Source of the DNA: Niabella sp. | GTDB lineage: Bacteria > Bacteroidota > Bacteroidia > Chitinophagales > Chitinophagaceae | Assembly (NCBI GenBank): GCA_017744715.1 | Contig: JAGIAT010000004.1 | Span: 1-64,000 of the forward strand | Direction of reading: 5' to 3' | Length of the DNA stretch: 64,000 bases | Shown: positions 44,631 through 53,449 of the stretch, in pieces | Layout of the letters: every line of letters begins with the position of its first letter | Position numbering within the stretch: position 1 is the stretch's first letter | Notes under the pieces: model-generated | Database searches by the model: none | What the model was told of the DNA's origin: nothing | Seen by the model: only the letters and a program-made list of their open reading frames with translations | Made by a program: the position numbers and the translations under genes

Positions 44631-44739
44631 TGTTCCAAACGCTTGGAACACAGAAGCACGGTTTCTTTTAACGGCCCTGCCAGCCAGTGCCCCAGCTTCT
44701 TTACCTCAGAAACCCAAAGACCTTTCTGTGGCAAATATA
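44631..44739 (-). promoter_or_regulatory. Internal promoter and palindrome before the NarL-type regulator
   Basis: On the minus strand a -7 box TATATTTG occupies 44739-44732, predicting a start near 44727 and a leader of about 137 bases. Within that leader, 44631-44650 is a perfect 8-base palindrome (TGTTCCAA, ACGC, TTGGAACA). Either a binding site or an RNA hairpin is possible. Confidence 0.45.
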
Positions 44740-44746
44740 ACAGCTA

Positions 44747-46726
44747 TCAGATACCTACCTCAATTAAAACAGAAGTGCCCTTGCCTGGTTCTGAATACAC
44801 ATCTATTTTCCCCTTCAGAAAGTCAACCCTGTTTTGAATATTGCTCCAGCCCATACCCTGTGCGGTGGCAAGCTGGTTTTTATCAAATCCTTTGCCGTCA
44901 TCCTCTACCGTTACCGTTAACCGTTTTTCGGGCTCAGATATATGTAACTGCACCAGCATATTTTGCGCATGTGCATGTTTAACGGCATTATTCACCAGCT
45001 CCTGTATAATACGGTAAATGGTAACCGAAACCGTTTGATCAATAGCCGCATCACCAGCCCCCACCGACTGATAGCTGATCTGTACGGCGCTGTTCCGGTC
45101 GATTTCATTACAAAATTCCTGCAATGCTACGTTCAACCCATATTTTACCAATACCTCCGGCATCATGTTATGGGCCACCCGGCGCATTTCCCGGATACTG
45201 CTGTCCAGCATATCAATACTGCGTTCAAAAGCCTGCGCATTGTCGGGTGTTAAAATTAAATTTCCTTTCATATTGCTTAAAGAATATTTAACGCCGCTCA
45301 GCATGCCTCCCAAACCATCGTGCAGGTCTTTGGCCAGGCGGGTGCGCTCCTGTTCCTCCCCTTTCAGCACAGCCTCTGTAGCAGCAAGCTGTTTTTCTGC
45401 CTCCAACTCATCAATTTTGGCCTGCTGAAACTTTTGGCGGTTTCTATAGTTACGGTAACCAAGTAATGAAATGCCCAGCAACACCAGCGCGCCCCCGGTT
45501 AGCATATAATTCAACGCGTTCTTCTGGCGAATATTCAGCTGTTGTATTTTTTCATTTGATCTTAACTGATGAATCTCCCGGTCTTTGTTGGCAACCCGAA
45601 AACGGATCTCCATCATAGTGGTTTTTTCCTGAATTTCATTTGAATACAGACTATCAGACAACATTTGAAACTGCTTTTGATATGCATATGCCTTCCGGTA
45701 GTTGCCCTGTGCACTATACCAGATGGCATAATAGTTTAAAGCAGAAGCTCTGTTTTCTTCAAGACTGTTCCTGCTGGCCAACTGATACAGCTTATCGATA
45801 TCAGCTTTAACACCTTTATATTTTAAACTCAGTTCATAGTGTATTATAAAATCAAGTGCCTGTCCCTGTTGCCAAACGTCCTCATTTTGCAATGCATAGC
45901 TGTAGGATCTCCGATAATAATCCAGCGCCTTTAACGTATCCTTTTTATAATCCGATTCCAAATTACCCAATCCATAATAATACAGGTAAAAGCTTTTGGA
46001 ATTCTGTAATTTCTTTACAATAGGCCATACAAGATTTAATAAAGAATCAGCCTTCACATAATTTTCTGTATTCATATATTCACTGGCCAGGTTCATCATA
46101 TTCGTTGCCAGTGCCCGGTCATCTCCAAAATCTCTTGCTGTAGCAACTGCCTTTTGGGAATATTCAAATGCCCGTGTATGATTTTTTAATTTCATAAAGC
46201 AATTGGCAATGCCGGTGTATGTACTGGCAATCATTTTATGATGCAGCTCTCCGAAAATTTTTTCCGCCAGAAAATAATTTTTCAACGCGTTTTCACAATC
46301 ATCGATATTATAATACAGGTTTCCCCGGTTGTTGTACATGTGCCCCATATTGGTACGCATGCCCACGGCAGTATCGCCCTTTGCAATAATGGCAACAGAA
46401 TCTGCATATTTCAGTGCCAGCTCAAATCTTCCCTGGTTCTTGTAATAGGACAGGGCCAGTATATAGGCGGTACTTAAGCCCCACTTAAAATGTATTCTTT
46501 TGCTCAGAAAAACCATCTGCTTTATGTAAGGCTCAAAATCGGAAGTATTGTTATTCAGGTTGGCCTTCATATATGCATACAGCGCCTCTATCTTTAAACT
46601 ATCGGTTGCTGCTTTTGCAATATTACCCCGGAGCAGATCATTCTCCGTTTTTTGCTGCGCATGCCCCTGAAAACTAAAGCTGCAGCAGTATAGCAGCATC
46701 AACTTTTTAAACAATTTACTATTCAT
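44747..46726 (-). CDS. TPR-containing sensor histidine kinase (HisKA_3 type)
   Basis: A 659-residue sensor. A signal peptide (1-24) leads to a periplasmic helical region of TPR repeats (about 40-390; for example MYNNRGNLYYNIDDCENALKNYFLAEKIF), then one transmembrane helix near 412-432 and a short coiled coil. The kinase has the NarX-type phosphorylation box ERTRLAKDLHDGLGGML (His about 469) and a C-terminal ATPase domain with IIQELVNNAVKHAHA and VEDDGKGFD. It signals to the adjacent NarL-type regulator. The divergent genes for a LamG protein and a lipoprotein are plausible targets or inputs. Confidence 0.93.
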   Translation of the reverse strand: MNSKLFKKLMLLYCCSFSFQGHAQQKTENDLLRGNIAKAATDSLKIEALYAYMKANLNNNTSDFEPYIKQMVFLSKRIHFKWGLSTAYILALSYYKNQGRFELALKYADSVAIIAKGDTAVGMRTNMGHMYNNRGNLYYNIDDCENALKNYFLAEKIFGELHHKMIASTYTGIANCFMKLKNHTRAFEYSQKAVATARDFGDDRALATNMMNLASEYMNTENYVKADSLLNLVWPIVKKLQNSKSFYLYYYGLGNLESDYKKDTLKALDYYRRSYSYALQNEDVWQQGQALDFIIHYELSLKYKGVKADIDKLYQLASRNSLEENRASALNYYAIWYSAQGNYRKAYAYQKQFQMLSDSLYSNEIQEKTTMMEIRFRVANKDREIHQLRSNEKIQQLNIRQKNALNYMLTGGALVLLGISLLGYRNYRNRQKFQQAKIDELEAEKQLAATEAVLKGEEQERTRLAKDLHDGLGGMLSGVKYSLSNMKGNLILTPDNAQAFERSIDMLDSSIREMRRVAHNMMPEVLVKYGLNVALQEFCNEIDRNSAVQISYQSVGAGDAAIDQTVSVTIYRIIQELVNNAVKHAHAQNMLVQLHISEPEKRLTVTVEDDGKGFDKNQLATAQGMGWSNIQNRVDFLKGKIDVYSEPGKGTSVLIEVGI

Positions 46727-46823
46727 GCTCTTATTGCAAATTAGGCGTTGTTTTTATTGTTTCCCCTCATCCTTTTTAATGATTTTCAAGATCCACTTCT
46801 TTTAAAATCATTCTTTTTAACGA

Positions 46824-46854
46824 TTGTTCCGGCCGCCGTGCGAATCTATTTTTG
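46824..46854 (+). promoter_or_regulatory. Promoter of the LamG surface protein gene
   Basis: TTG at 46824-46826, 20 bases, TATTTTTG at 46847-46854. It shows that reading frames drawn from 46824 begin inside the promoter. The predicted start near 46859 leaves about 165 bases of leader before the ATG at 47025. Confidence 0.75.
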
Positions 46855-47024
46855 GGTCTGGTATTAAAGCTATAAAAATTAACAACAAATCTTCAAAAAT
46901 GAAAACAGGATTTTTAAGTCGGTTGTTTCGTAATACACAATCCCTTAAAAAGAACCAAACAAAAGGCGCTTTCTGTTGCCTCACAAAACCTTCAACTAAA
47001 AGCCATCAAAAATTGAACAAAGCG

Positions 47025-48188
47025 ATGAAACATTTTCTTTTCCTGATTTTTCTTATACCCATCATGCTGTCGTCCTCGGCACAATCGCTCAACGACAGCC
47101 TCCTGCTTTACCTGCCCTTCAACGGCAATGCCAATGATGCAAGCGGCCATAACAATAACGGTATGGTGTACAATGCTACGCTTGTTGCGGACCGGTTTGG
47201 CAATGCAAATTCCGCCTACAACTTTAATGGTTCCGACTCTCATATTGACGTACCCGCAAGCCCATCGCTCTCCAAAATATACACCTCCCTCGAAGTAACC
47301 ATTGCAGCCTGGATCAATATCCGGAACTGGTATAACAACTGGAACGTGTTTGCTGTTTTTGAACAGTATGATCCGGCTACAGACTGGGGATCGGTTCTTT
47401 TGGAGGCAAACTGGGCCTCCGGAGGTATCCTGTTTGAGTCTGGCTATAACACCAACTATATTGGCGGTAATTACACCTGGAATTTTAACCAGTGGCATCA
47501 CCTGGCGGTAACTTACAGCAAGCTCACGGACACTGCCAAATTTTACGTGGACGGCAACCTGGTAGACGCTAAGGAATATCATGAAGCCTTTAGTCCGGAT
47601 TATGTAAATGCTTATTCCATCGGGCGCAGCTTAAGCGGCCCCGATGAATACAGCGATGGCATTATAGACGAAGTCCGCATTTACAACCGGGCATTAAAAG
47701 AAAGTGAATTACTAACATTACCCGGTGTTACCGGAGACCCGTCCTTGCCCGTAACCTTTGGAGCCATTACAGCAGCCATTACCGGAAATACATTGCAGGT
47801 ACATTTTACGAGTCTTGCAGAAAACAATAACGACCGCTTTATTATTGAAGCGTCCCCGGATGGCAGGCAGTTTAAAGAAATAGGAACACTTAACGCTTCC
47901 CGGGGCAGCTCCGATATACCTGTACAATATAGTTTTCAACTTGACCTGCACAACCTGGGATTTGCCGGCATCAGCCTGTTGGCCATCCTGTTGTTACCAC
48001 TGCATTATAAACGCCGCTACCAGCTTATAGCAGCCCTTTTCACGGGTGCGGTGCTATTGCTTTCCTGTACCAGAACTTCCGTTGAAATGCCATCCAAAGT
48101 GCCCGGGACTATGTATATACGCATAGCACAGGCAGACAAAGACGGAACAAAAACCTACAGTAAAATTATACAGGTTACCAGAAATTAA
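47025..48188 (+). CDS. LamG-domain surface protein with Ig-like domain split by a membrane hairpin
   Basis: A 387-residue exported protein. Signal peptide MKHFLFLIFL to SSSAQS; residues 22-225 are a LamG/concanavalin-type domain (LYLPFNGNANDASGHNNNG, FNQWHHLAVTYS, GIIDEVRIYNRAL). An Ig-like domain starts at 241 (LPVTFG, RFIIEASPDGRQFKEIG). As in the 20747-21991 protein, it is interrupted by a helix (311-328), KRR (329-331), a second helix (332-346) and Ser-Cys348, and then resumes with MYIRIAQA and DGTKTYSKI in the last 39 residues. I chose ATG 47025 for the signal peptide; an in-frame ATG at 46899 would add 42 basic residues before it. Confidence 0.7.
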   Translation: MKHFLFLIFLIPIMLSSSAQSLNDSLLLYLPFNGNANDASGHNNNGMVYNATLVADRFGNANSAYNFNGSDSHIDVPASPSLSKIYTSLEVTIAAWINIRNWYNNWNVFAVFEQYDPATDWGSVLLEANWASGGILFESGYNTNYIGGNYTWNFNQWHHLAVTYSKLTDTAKFYVDGNLVDAKEYHEAFSPDYVNAYSIGRSLSGPDEYSDGIIDEVRIYNRALKESELLTLPGVTGDPSLPVTFGAITAAITGNTLQVHFTSLAENNNDRFIIEASPDGRQFKEIGTLNASRGSSDIPVQYSFQLDLHNLGFAGISLLAILLLPLHYKRRYQLIAALFTGAVLLLSCTRTSVEMPSKVPGTMYIRIAQADKDGTKTYSKIIQVTRN

Positions 48189-48335
48189 AAATCATCTTTT
48201 TTGATGATTGCGATCGTACCCGGTGCAAGCTGTTTTATACCCTGAAATTTAACCAACACGAAACAGGCTTCAGTAGCCCGCCCTTTTAAAAGCATCAGGA
48301 AACAAGGACATTATTAAAAAACAAAAAACATACAC

Positions 48336-49517
48336 ATGAAAAAGATATTTTATCCGCTGTTATTGATTGGTTTGCTTTTAGGGCAGGCCTCCTGCAAAAA
48401 GAACGCATTAACAAATGAAAAGGCCACCATAACCTCGGCCATCAATAAGAGCCTTTTCATATCCAAACTGGACTCAACCCGGCATCCGACCATTTTTGCC
48501 AATACATCTCCTGAAGAAATACAGGTTCCGGCAAAAAACGATCAGGAACTATTGATGAAAAAGATATCAGAAATAGTGGCACCGGTAACCGAAACCCTGC
48601 GCAAACTTATGGAAGCGGAGCCCGATATGTACAAAGGATATCAGGTTGCCATAAAGGCCGTTGCTGATGCAAAAACAACCGATGAAAGAAAATCGAAAGC
48701 CGAATATGTATCAAAAGCTTACTACCCGTTTATAAAGAAGATCTGGGCGGAGGCAAAAGTTGATGAACCCGGTTACCAGGAAAAGATAAAGGCGTTGTTC
48801 CCTTCGGACCAACGGGAGCTCATTAAATTTGACGAGTTTCTCCGGTTTCAGTTGGCCATACAAAAACCGGTTCAGCCGTATACACCGGGCGGTGGCAGCC
48901 AGCCATCGGATCCCACACCGCCGGTTTCAAAACCGGACGACCCCAATCCTTTTCTATGTGTAAGTGATATTCCAACCTCTTTTTTTCTTTTTGACAGTTA
49001 CAGGTCCGGCATTGGTACAGGATCGCATCGTAGCAACCGTAATTTTACCAGTAATGGCAATCCTTATTGCGGCATTGATACGAAAACGGACACCCAGGGC
49101 CCCTGGGGTTCCCGCTCCGAAACAGGCATCGTAATTGATTCGTTTCATATACCAGGAAGGTTTCCGCTTGATGCAAGGCGTTTGCAGAGCAGCCTGGTGT
49201 ATGATTGGGGTGGCTCGGCCTATGCTATTTCCGCTTTAGGTACTTCAGTTGCCAGCTACTATGCAACACCCGTTTTTGAAAGCAGCCTGGATAAATGGCG
49301 CAGCTCAAGAACGATCTGTTCCCCGGTAACTTTTATGATGTTTTCATATTTCAGTGAAGACGCCTCGTTTATTTCTCCCCTTAGCACCAAACAGCCCGGG
49401 AAGACGCTGGTTTTTGGATACGGTTCAGCCAACCTGAGTTCTGCCGCCGGTATCGCCTTTGCAGGGGCTACCAGCTTTGCAGAAAGCCTGGATTGGAAGG
49501 TATGTGAAATGCCCTGA
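48336..49517 (+). CDS. Lipoprotein of unknown function
   Basis: A 393-residue lipoprotein (hydrophobic residues 5-17, lipobox QASC with Cys20). Residues 20-180 are helical and charged (PVTETLRKLMEAEPDMYKGYQVAIKAVADAK); a Pro/Gly/Ser linker (about 184-205) leads to a beta-rich C-terminal domain with several aromatic and Cys residues (YCGIDTKTD, RTICSPVTF, WKVCEMP). I recognise no family for either half. It follows the LamG gene by 147 bases on the same strand and is closed by a terminator at 49605-49627, so it may be in the same transcription unit and be part of the same surface complex. Confidence 0.6.
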   Translation: MKKIFYPLLLIGLLLGQASCKKNALTNEKATITSAINKSLFISKLDSTRHPTIFANTSPEEIQVPAKNDQELLMKKISEIVAPVTETLRKLMEAEPDMYKGYQVAIKAVADAKTTDERKSKAEYVSKAYYPFIKKIWAEAKVDEPGYQEKIKALFPSDQRELIKFDEFLRFQLAIQKPVQPYTPGGGSQPSDPTPPVSKPDDPNPFLCVSDIPTSFFLFDSYRSGIGTGSHRSNRNFTSNGNPYCGIDTKTDTQGPWGSRSETGIVIDSFHIPGRFPLDARRLQSSLVYDWGGSAYAISALGTSVASYYATPVFESSLDKWRSSRTICSPVTFMMFSYFSEDASFISPLSTKQPGKTLVFGYGSANLSSAAGIAFAGATSFAESLDWKVCEMP

Positions 49518-49604
49518 TACTAATGAATGATTGACGATTGAGTTTTTGGAAAAAGGATGAAATAACCCGGTGATGTTCCCGGTAAAACCACCTGTTATCA
49601 GACC

Positions 49605-49627
49605 AAAGCGCTGCTTCAGCGCTTTTT
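49605..49627 (+). terminator. Terminator after the lipoprotein gene
   Basis: AAAGCGCTG, loop CTT, CAGCGCTTT, then further Ts. A nine-base perfect stem, 88 bases after the stop codon at 49517. Confidence 0.85.
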
Positions 49628-49746
49628 CTTTTTAAAGTAAATACAGGGTTTGATAAATGCCTTCAAAAGTTATTTATCATCGGCAGTACCTGCACGGGAC
49701 CGGCATTAGTTTACCGTAGCTTTAGTATTTTTACGGAAAGCACAAC

Positions 49747-50970
49747 ATGATTGAAAATCACTTTAAGGCTACTGGTTGCAGATATGGCAAACAATACTTT
49801 TGCAGGTTCCTCAGCGGGCTGATGGTTACATTCGTTTTATTACAGGCCTCCCTGCCGGTACAGGCGCAGGATGATGCGCTTCCTCAACGGGATCAAAAGA
49901 AAATGGTGATCACATCAAAAATCCTGAATGAGCAACGGTCATTATGGATCTATACGCCGGTGAACTACGCTTCCTCCGGCGAAAAGTACCCGGTGCTGTA
50001 TTTATTAGACCCCGATCAGAACTTCGCCTATGTAACAGAACTCGAGCGGTTTTTATCGGACAGGTATCGCATCCCCCAATTGATTATTGTGGGCATTGTA
50101 AACAACGATCGCAAAAAAGACTTCACGCCCATACACTCGCTGATCTTTGACGGCAAAACCGACAGCAGCCTGGCCACCACCGGGGGTGGAAAGAATTTCC
50201 TGGACTTTATAAAAAAGGAACTCATTCCTTACGTAGACCGGAACTACAGAACCCAGCCCTACCGCATACTTTCCGGTCACTCACTGGGCGGCCTGTTTGC
50301 CATTTACTGCAAAGAAGCGGCGCCGGAGGTTTTCCAATCGGAGATCGTGATCAGCCCTGCGATTTATGGCGGCAATATGGAAATCCTTGACCGGTTTTCC
50401 GGTTTCCTGGAGGAACATCCTGAGCTCGGGGGCTATCTGTCGCTGTCGCTGGGCAATGAACCAGGTGGCAAACTGGCGGCAGACTCGCTTGCTGCCCAGT
50501 TAAGGCAGTTTGCCCCAAAATCGCTTAAATGGCAATATAACACCTATATGAACGAGGATCATTTTTCCGTAGGGTATAAAAGTATGTATGAGGGGTTACG
50601 GTTTATTTTTGCAGACTGGTTTATCAATCCGCAGGATACAGCCTCAGTAAGGTCTTACCAGGACATAGCGTTACACTTCGCGCGTCTTTCAGCGCAATAC
50701 GGATACACCATATTACCCCCGGAAGACTTTATGAATGAATGTGGTTATCAGCGGCTCAATGGAGGTCATGTAGATCAGGCCATCGAAATTTTTACCCGGA
50801 ATGTCAACCATCATCCCCGCTCGTCAAACGCCTATGATAGTTTGGGAGAGGCCTACTATTTAAAGGGAGATCTGAAGCGGGCCCTGGAAAATTACAGGAA
50901 ATCTGTATTGTTAAATCCTCAGAACCAGAATGGAATGAAAATGATCAGGAAGATCATCGATAAACAGTAA
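49747..50970 (+). CDS. Esterase-family alpha/beta hydrolase with C-terminal TPR
   Basis: A 407-residue exported hydrolase (hydrophobic signal about residues 22-40, ending PVQAQ). The catalytic domain is of the putative esterase type (Fes/esterase D-like): WIYTPVNYASSGEKYPVLYLLDPDQNF, nucleophile Ser in SGHSLGGLFAIY, and a His near DHFSVGYKSMYEGL. The last 70 residues form TPR-like helices (GHVDQAIEIFTRNVNHHPRSSNAYDSLGEAYY), common in Bacteroidota members of this family. Substrates may be acylated sugars or siderophore esters; the neighbourhood gives no decisive clue. A -7-like TATTTTTA (49726-49733) precedes the ATG by 13 bases. Confidence 0.87.
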   Translation: MIENHFKATGCRYGKQYFCRFLSGLMVTFVLLQASLPVQAQDDALPQRDQKKMVITSKILNEQRSLWIYTPVNYASSGEKYPVLYLLDPDQNFAYVTELERFLSDRYRIPQLIIVGIVNNDRKKDFTPIHSLIFDGKTDSSLATTGGGKNFLDFIKKELIPYVDRNYRTQPYRILSGHSLGGLFAIYCKEAAPEVFQSEIVISPAIYGGNMEILDRFSGFLEEHPELGGYLSLSLGNEPGGKLAADSLAAQLRQFAPKSLKWQYNTYMNEDHFSVGYKSMYEGLRFIFADWFINPQDTASVRSYQDIALHFARLSAQYGYTILPPEDFMNECGYQRLNGGHVDQAIEIFTRNVNHHPRSSNAYDSLGEAYYLKGDLKRALENYRKSVLLNPQNQNGMKMIRKIIDKQ

Positions 50971-51083
50971 CACGTATAAAAACCGCATAGGCCGCAGCTA
51001 TTATCAGCGGTGATCATACAGGTACTCAACGAGCACTTTCACTATAAAATTAAAGGTACTGAAGTTCAGTACCTTTTAAATGC

Positions 51084-51171
<88 letters not shown>

Positions 51172-51175
51172 GCGG

Positions 51176-51206
51176 CAAAAGTAAGGGTTGGCAATTTGAT
51201 GACAAA
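51176..51206 (-). promoter_or_regulatory. Promoter of tRNA-Ser
   Basis: On the minus strand TTTG (51206-51203), 19 bases, TACTTTTG (51183-51176). Only four bases separate the box from the first base of the tRNA at 51171, so transcription should begin at or next to the mature 5' end. Confidence 0.8.
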
Positions 51207-51483
51207 AAAATGTTATTGATTTTTTTTCCGCCGGAACGAGGGGCCTGCGCTTTCTGTCCTGTTCCGCTTCACCCGGCCATAAGCAAAATGCTCCATTGCA
51301 AAATTCCGGACGGCAAATGTGCCAGTGAACTTAAAAGTTCCCGGGCCCCATCCTGAAATACAGATCTTCCCTGGCGCCTTTGCGGTAGCAGTACTTTTTA
51401 TATTCCGGTAGGCTCAAAAAAAACGTAAACGGAGCGTATACCCTGCCCTTCGGCACAAGTTGTATTTATTTTGTTCAGCTCCT
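51207..51483. other. Intergenic region before the rhamnosidase gene
   Basis: No gene or RNA recognised. A fragment GGCGCCTTTGCGGTAGCAG near 51370 resembles the closing end of the CGC-rich repeat family. Confidence 0.3.
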
Positions 51484-53223
51484 TTATCTTAAAATGCGGA
51501 TTCCTTTTGGTGCCTGTACCGTGCTCACCACTTTTCCTGTTTTATCTTTTGTATGCTTAACCCGTATTACGCCCAGGGTGGTTGGAAAAGTTCCTTCGGC
51601 AAAAGAAAGATCGCCCAGGTTGGGTTTTAACCGGAATACCTTCCCTCCGGGTTCCACAGCCTTCAACCCTAAAACATGTTCGGATAACCAAACCGTTGGG
51701 CCGGATGCCCATCCATGACAAAAACTATGGCGATGGCCTACATAACAATAATCGCCATAAGCAGCATGCACATCGGTTTTTCCGGCCGGCACCAACGCGT
51801 CGATGCGGGCGGCGTTCTTCATCCAATCCATATTAAAATCTTCCCAGAAAGTAGTAGCACCTAAATCCAGCATGCCGCCCCAATACTCCGAAATAATATC
51901 CATCGCCTCTTTGTATTTCCCGGCTCTGGCCATCGCCTCCAGCATATAATACCCGTAAAATGTGGAAAAGCCTTTTGCGCCGCCAACGGATAACACATCC
52001 GTGTAAGCCTTGTCCGCATCCATCATCCCTACCAGCGAAAGCAGGGCCGCCGCTTGTTTGCTATTCTGATGCGGCGGAATTATTTTCCGCATTTTTGCCA
52101 CAGTTTCCCGGCATCGCTTTGCCATTTCCATATCTCCGAGGATAGCGCTGAGATCCGCACCCCGTTCAAGGCTCCATATTGTCATGGCCTGTAAACCGGC
52201 ATGAATGGCAGCGGAATCTTTGCTGGAAGGCCAATCCAGGAAACGGTTGCCGTCCATTTGTTCGTTACCATCTACCACTTTACTCATAATCTGTTTCAAT
52301 AACCCCTGTAAGTAGGACTGTTGTTCCTTCAGGTACCGGAGGTCGCCGTGATGCAGGTACCAGTCATACTGAATAATGATCCACCACATGGAATACGTGC
52401 TGATGCCGCTCATCCAGCCGGGCAGCGGCGTCGTATTCCGTGCCAGGTCAAGACTCCTGGGCACTACCTCGTTGTAGCCGAAAACCGTATTCACTGTAGA
52501 TACTTCCGGGTGCAGATCACCCACCCATACCAGCCGGTCCCGTTTGATGCCGTCCCACAGATAATCCTGCATATTCAAATGAACCGTATACGCACCCACC
52601 TCCCAGATCTTATTCAATCGTTCGTTGCTGCTCTTAAACGACCCCAGGTATGGAATATCCCTGTATGTGGAAATCACCCGTACTTCCTTCAACTGCGCCT
52701 CCGCATTTACATCCAGCAGATCAATTCTTACAAAGCGGAAACCCGATTCCCCGCTTTGTACTTTACCCAGCCAGGGCATCATGAGGTTGAAATCCCGGAT
52801 GGCATGATCGTTGGTGGATCCGTGCGCGCCCAACGCTGCCATCGCTTCGCTCACCGATTCGCCAAATCGGATCCGCACCTTTCTCGGGCCATTGGGCGCC
52901 GGCCACATGCCCGTTATGATTTCAAGCGCACCATTCATTTCCCGCCCAAAATCCAGCAAAATGCTGGCCGTGTCTTTTCCTGCGTTTTTTAATACCACCA
53001 CGCTTGAATTATTCAAACTGGCCTGGCCGATACCTGGCTTTAATAACTGCCCTGCCCCGGTAACCTGGCCTTGCTGCCAAACGATCCGCACGGGGTATAC
53101 ATACTCCCTGGTAAGCGCACTCTTCAACCGGCTGTTAGCCTGTTTTCCCTGTGCTGCCGAAACGCCTGGCAACAAACACAACCCGAATACCCCAAAAACA
53201 AAAATCCATATCAATTTTTTCAT
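51484..53223 (-). CDS. GH78-like alpha-L-rhamnosidase family protein
   Basis: A 579-residue exported glycosidase (signal peptide 1-24, ending VSAAQG) related to family 78 alpha-L-rhamnosidases with an (alpha/alpha)6 barrel. The region LWDGIKRDRLVWVGDLHPEVSTVNTVFGY corresponds to the conserved catalytic segment, which carries the acidic residues; a beta-sandwich domain precedes it and a small C-terminal beta domain follows (VWLSEHVLGLKAVEPGGKVFRLKPNLG). It is shorter than many GH78 enzymes. It is the last gene of a three-gene leftward glycosidase cluster. Confidence 0.85.
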   Translation of the reverse strand: MKKLIWIFVFGVFGLCLLPGVSAAQGKQANSRLKSALTREYVYPVRIVWQQGQVTGAGQLLKPGIGQASLNNSSVVVLKNAGKDTASILLDFGREMNGALEIITGMWPAPNGPRKVRIRFGESVSEAMAALGAHGSTNDHAIRDFNLMMPWLGKVQSGESGFRFVRIDLLDVNAEAQLKEVRVISTYRDIPYLGSFKSSNERLNKIWEVGAYTVHLNMQDYLWDGIKRDRLVWVGDLHPEVSTVNTVFGYNEVVPRSLDLARNTTPLPGWMSGISTYSMWWIIIQYDWYLHHGDLRYLKEQQSYLQGLLKQIMSKVVDGNEQMDGNRFLDWPSSKDSAAIHAGLQAMTIWSLERGADLSAILGDMEMAKRCRETVAKMRKIIPPHQNSKQAAALLSLVGMMDADKAYTDVLSVGGAKGFSTFYGYYMLEAMARAGKYKEAMDIISEYWGGMLDLGATTFWEDFNMDWMKNAARIDALVPAGKTDVHAAYGDYCYVGHRHSFCHGWASGPTVWLSEHVLGLKAVEPGGKVFRLKPNLGDLSFAEGTFPTTLGVIRVKHTKDKTGKVVSTVQAPKGIRILR

Positions 53224-53280
53224 CCCCTTACATTTTAATTATTGCCAGCTGTTTTCATCTTCATTCAAAGGTGTATAACA

Positions 53281-53386
53281 TTTTTTGTCATCTTCTTTTT
53301 ACCGCAAAGGACGCAACGAATCCGCAATGGCGGACTACTGTTAAATATCTTTGCAAACCCCGCGAATGCCCTGCGCACCCTGCGGT
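53281..53386. repeat. Single CGC-rich intergenic repeat
   Basis: One copy of the family also seen at 3820-4200 and 32377-32830: it opens ACCGCAAAGGACGCAACG, carries CGCAATGG, and closes CCCTGCGGTT. It fills much of the gap between the GH78-like and GH106-like genes. Confidence 0.7.
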
Positions 53387-53449
53387 TGAAAACTGATTCT
53401 AAAAGAAGTTTGCACGAATGGTATGCACCCGTTTTCAATGTATTTCTTA

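Noticed and set aside
46824..47024. N-terminal extension of the LamG protein from a TTG at 46824
   Set aside because: That TTG is the -33 element of a consensus promoter whose -7 box lies downstream at 46847; the signal peptide starts at 47025.
52321..52992. 223-codon ORF antisense to the GH78-like gene
   Set aside because: It mirrors a well-supported glycosidase reading frame and shows no domain of its own.
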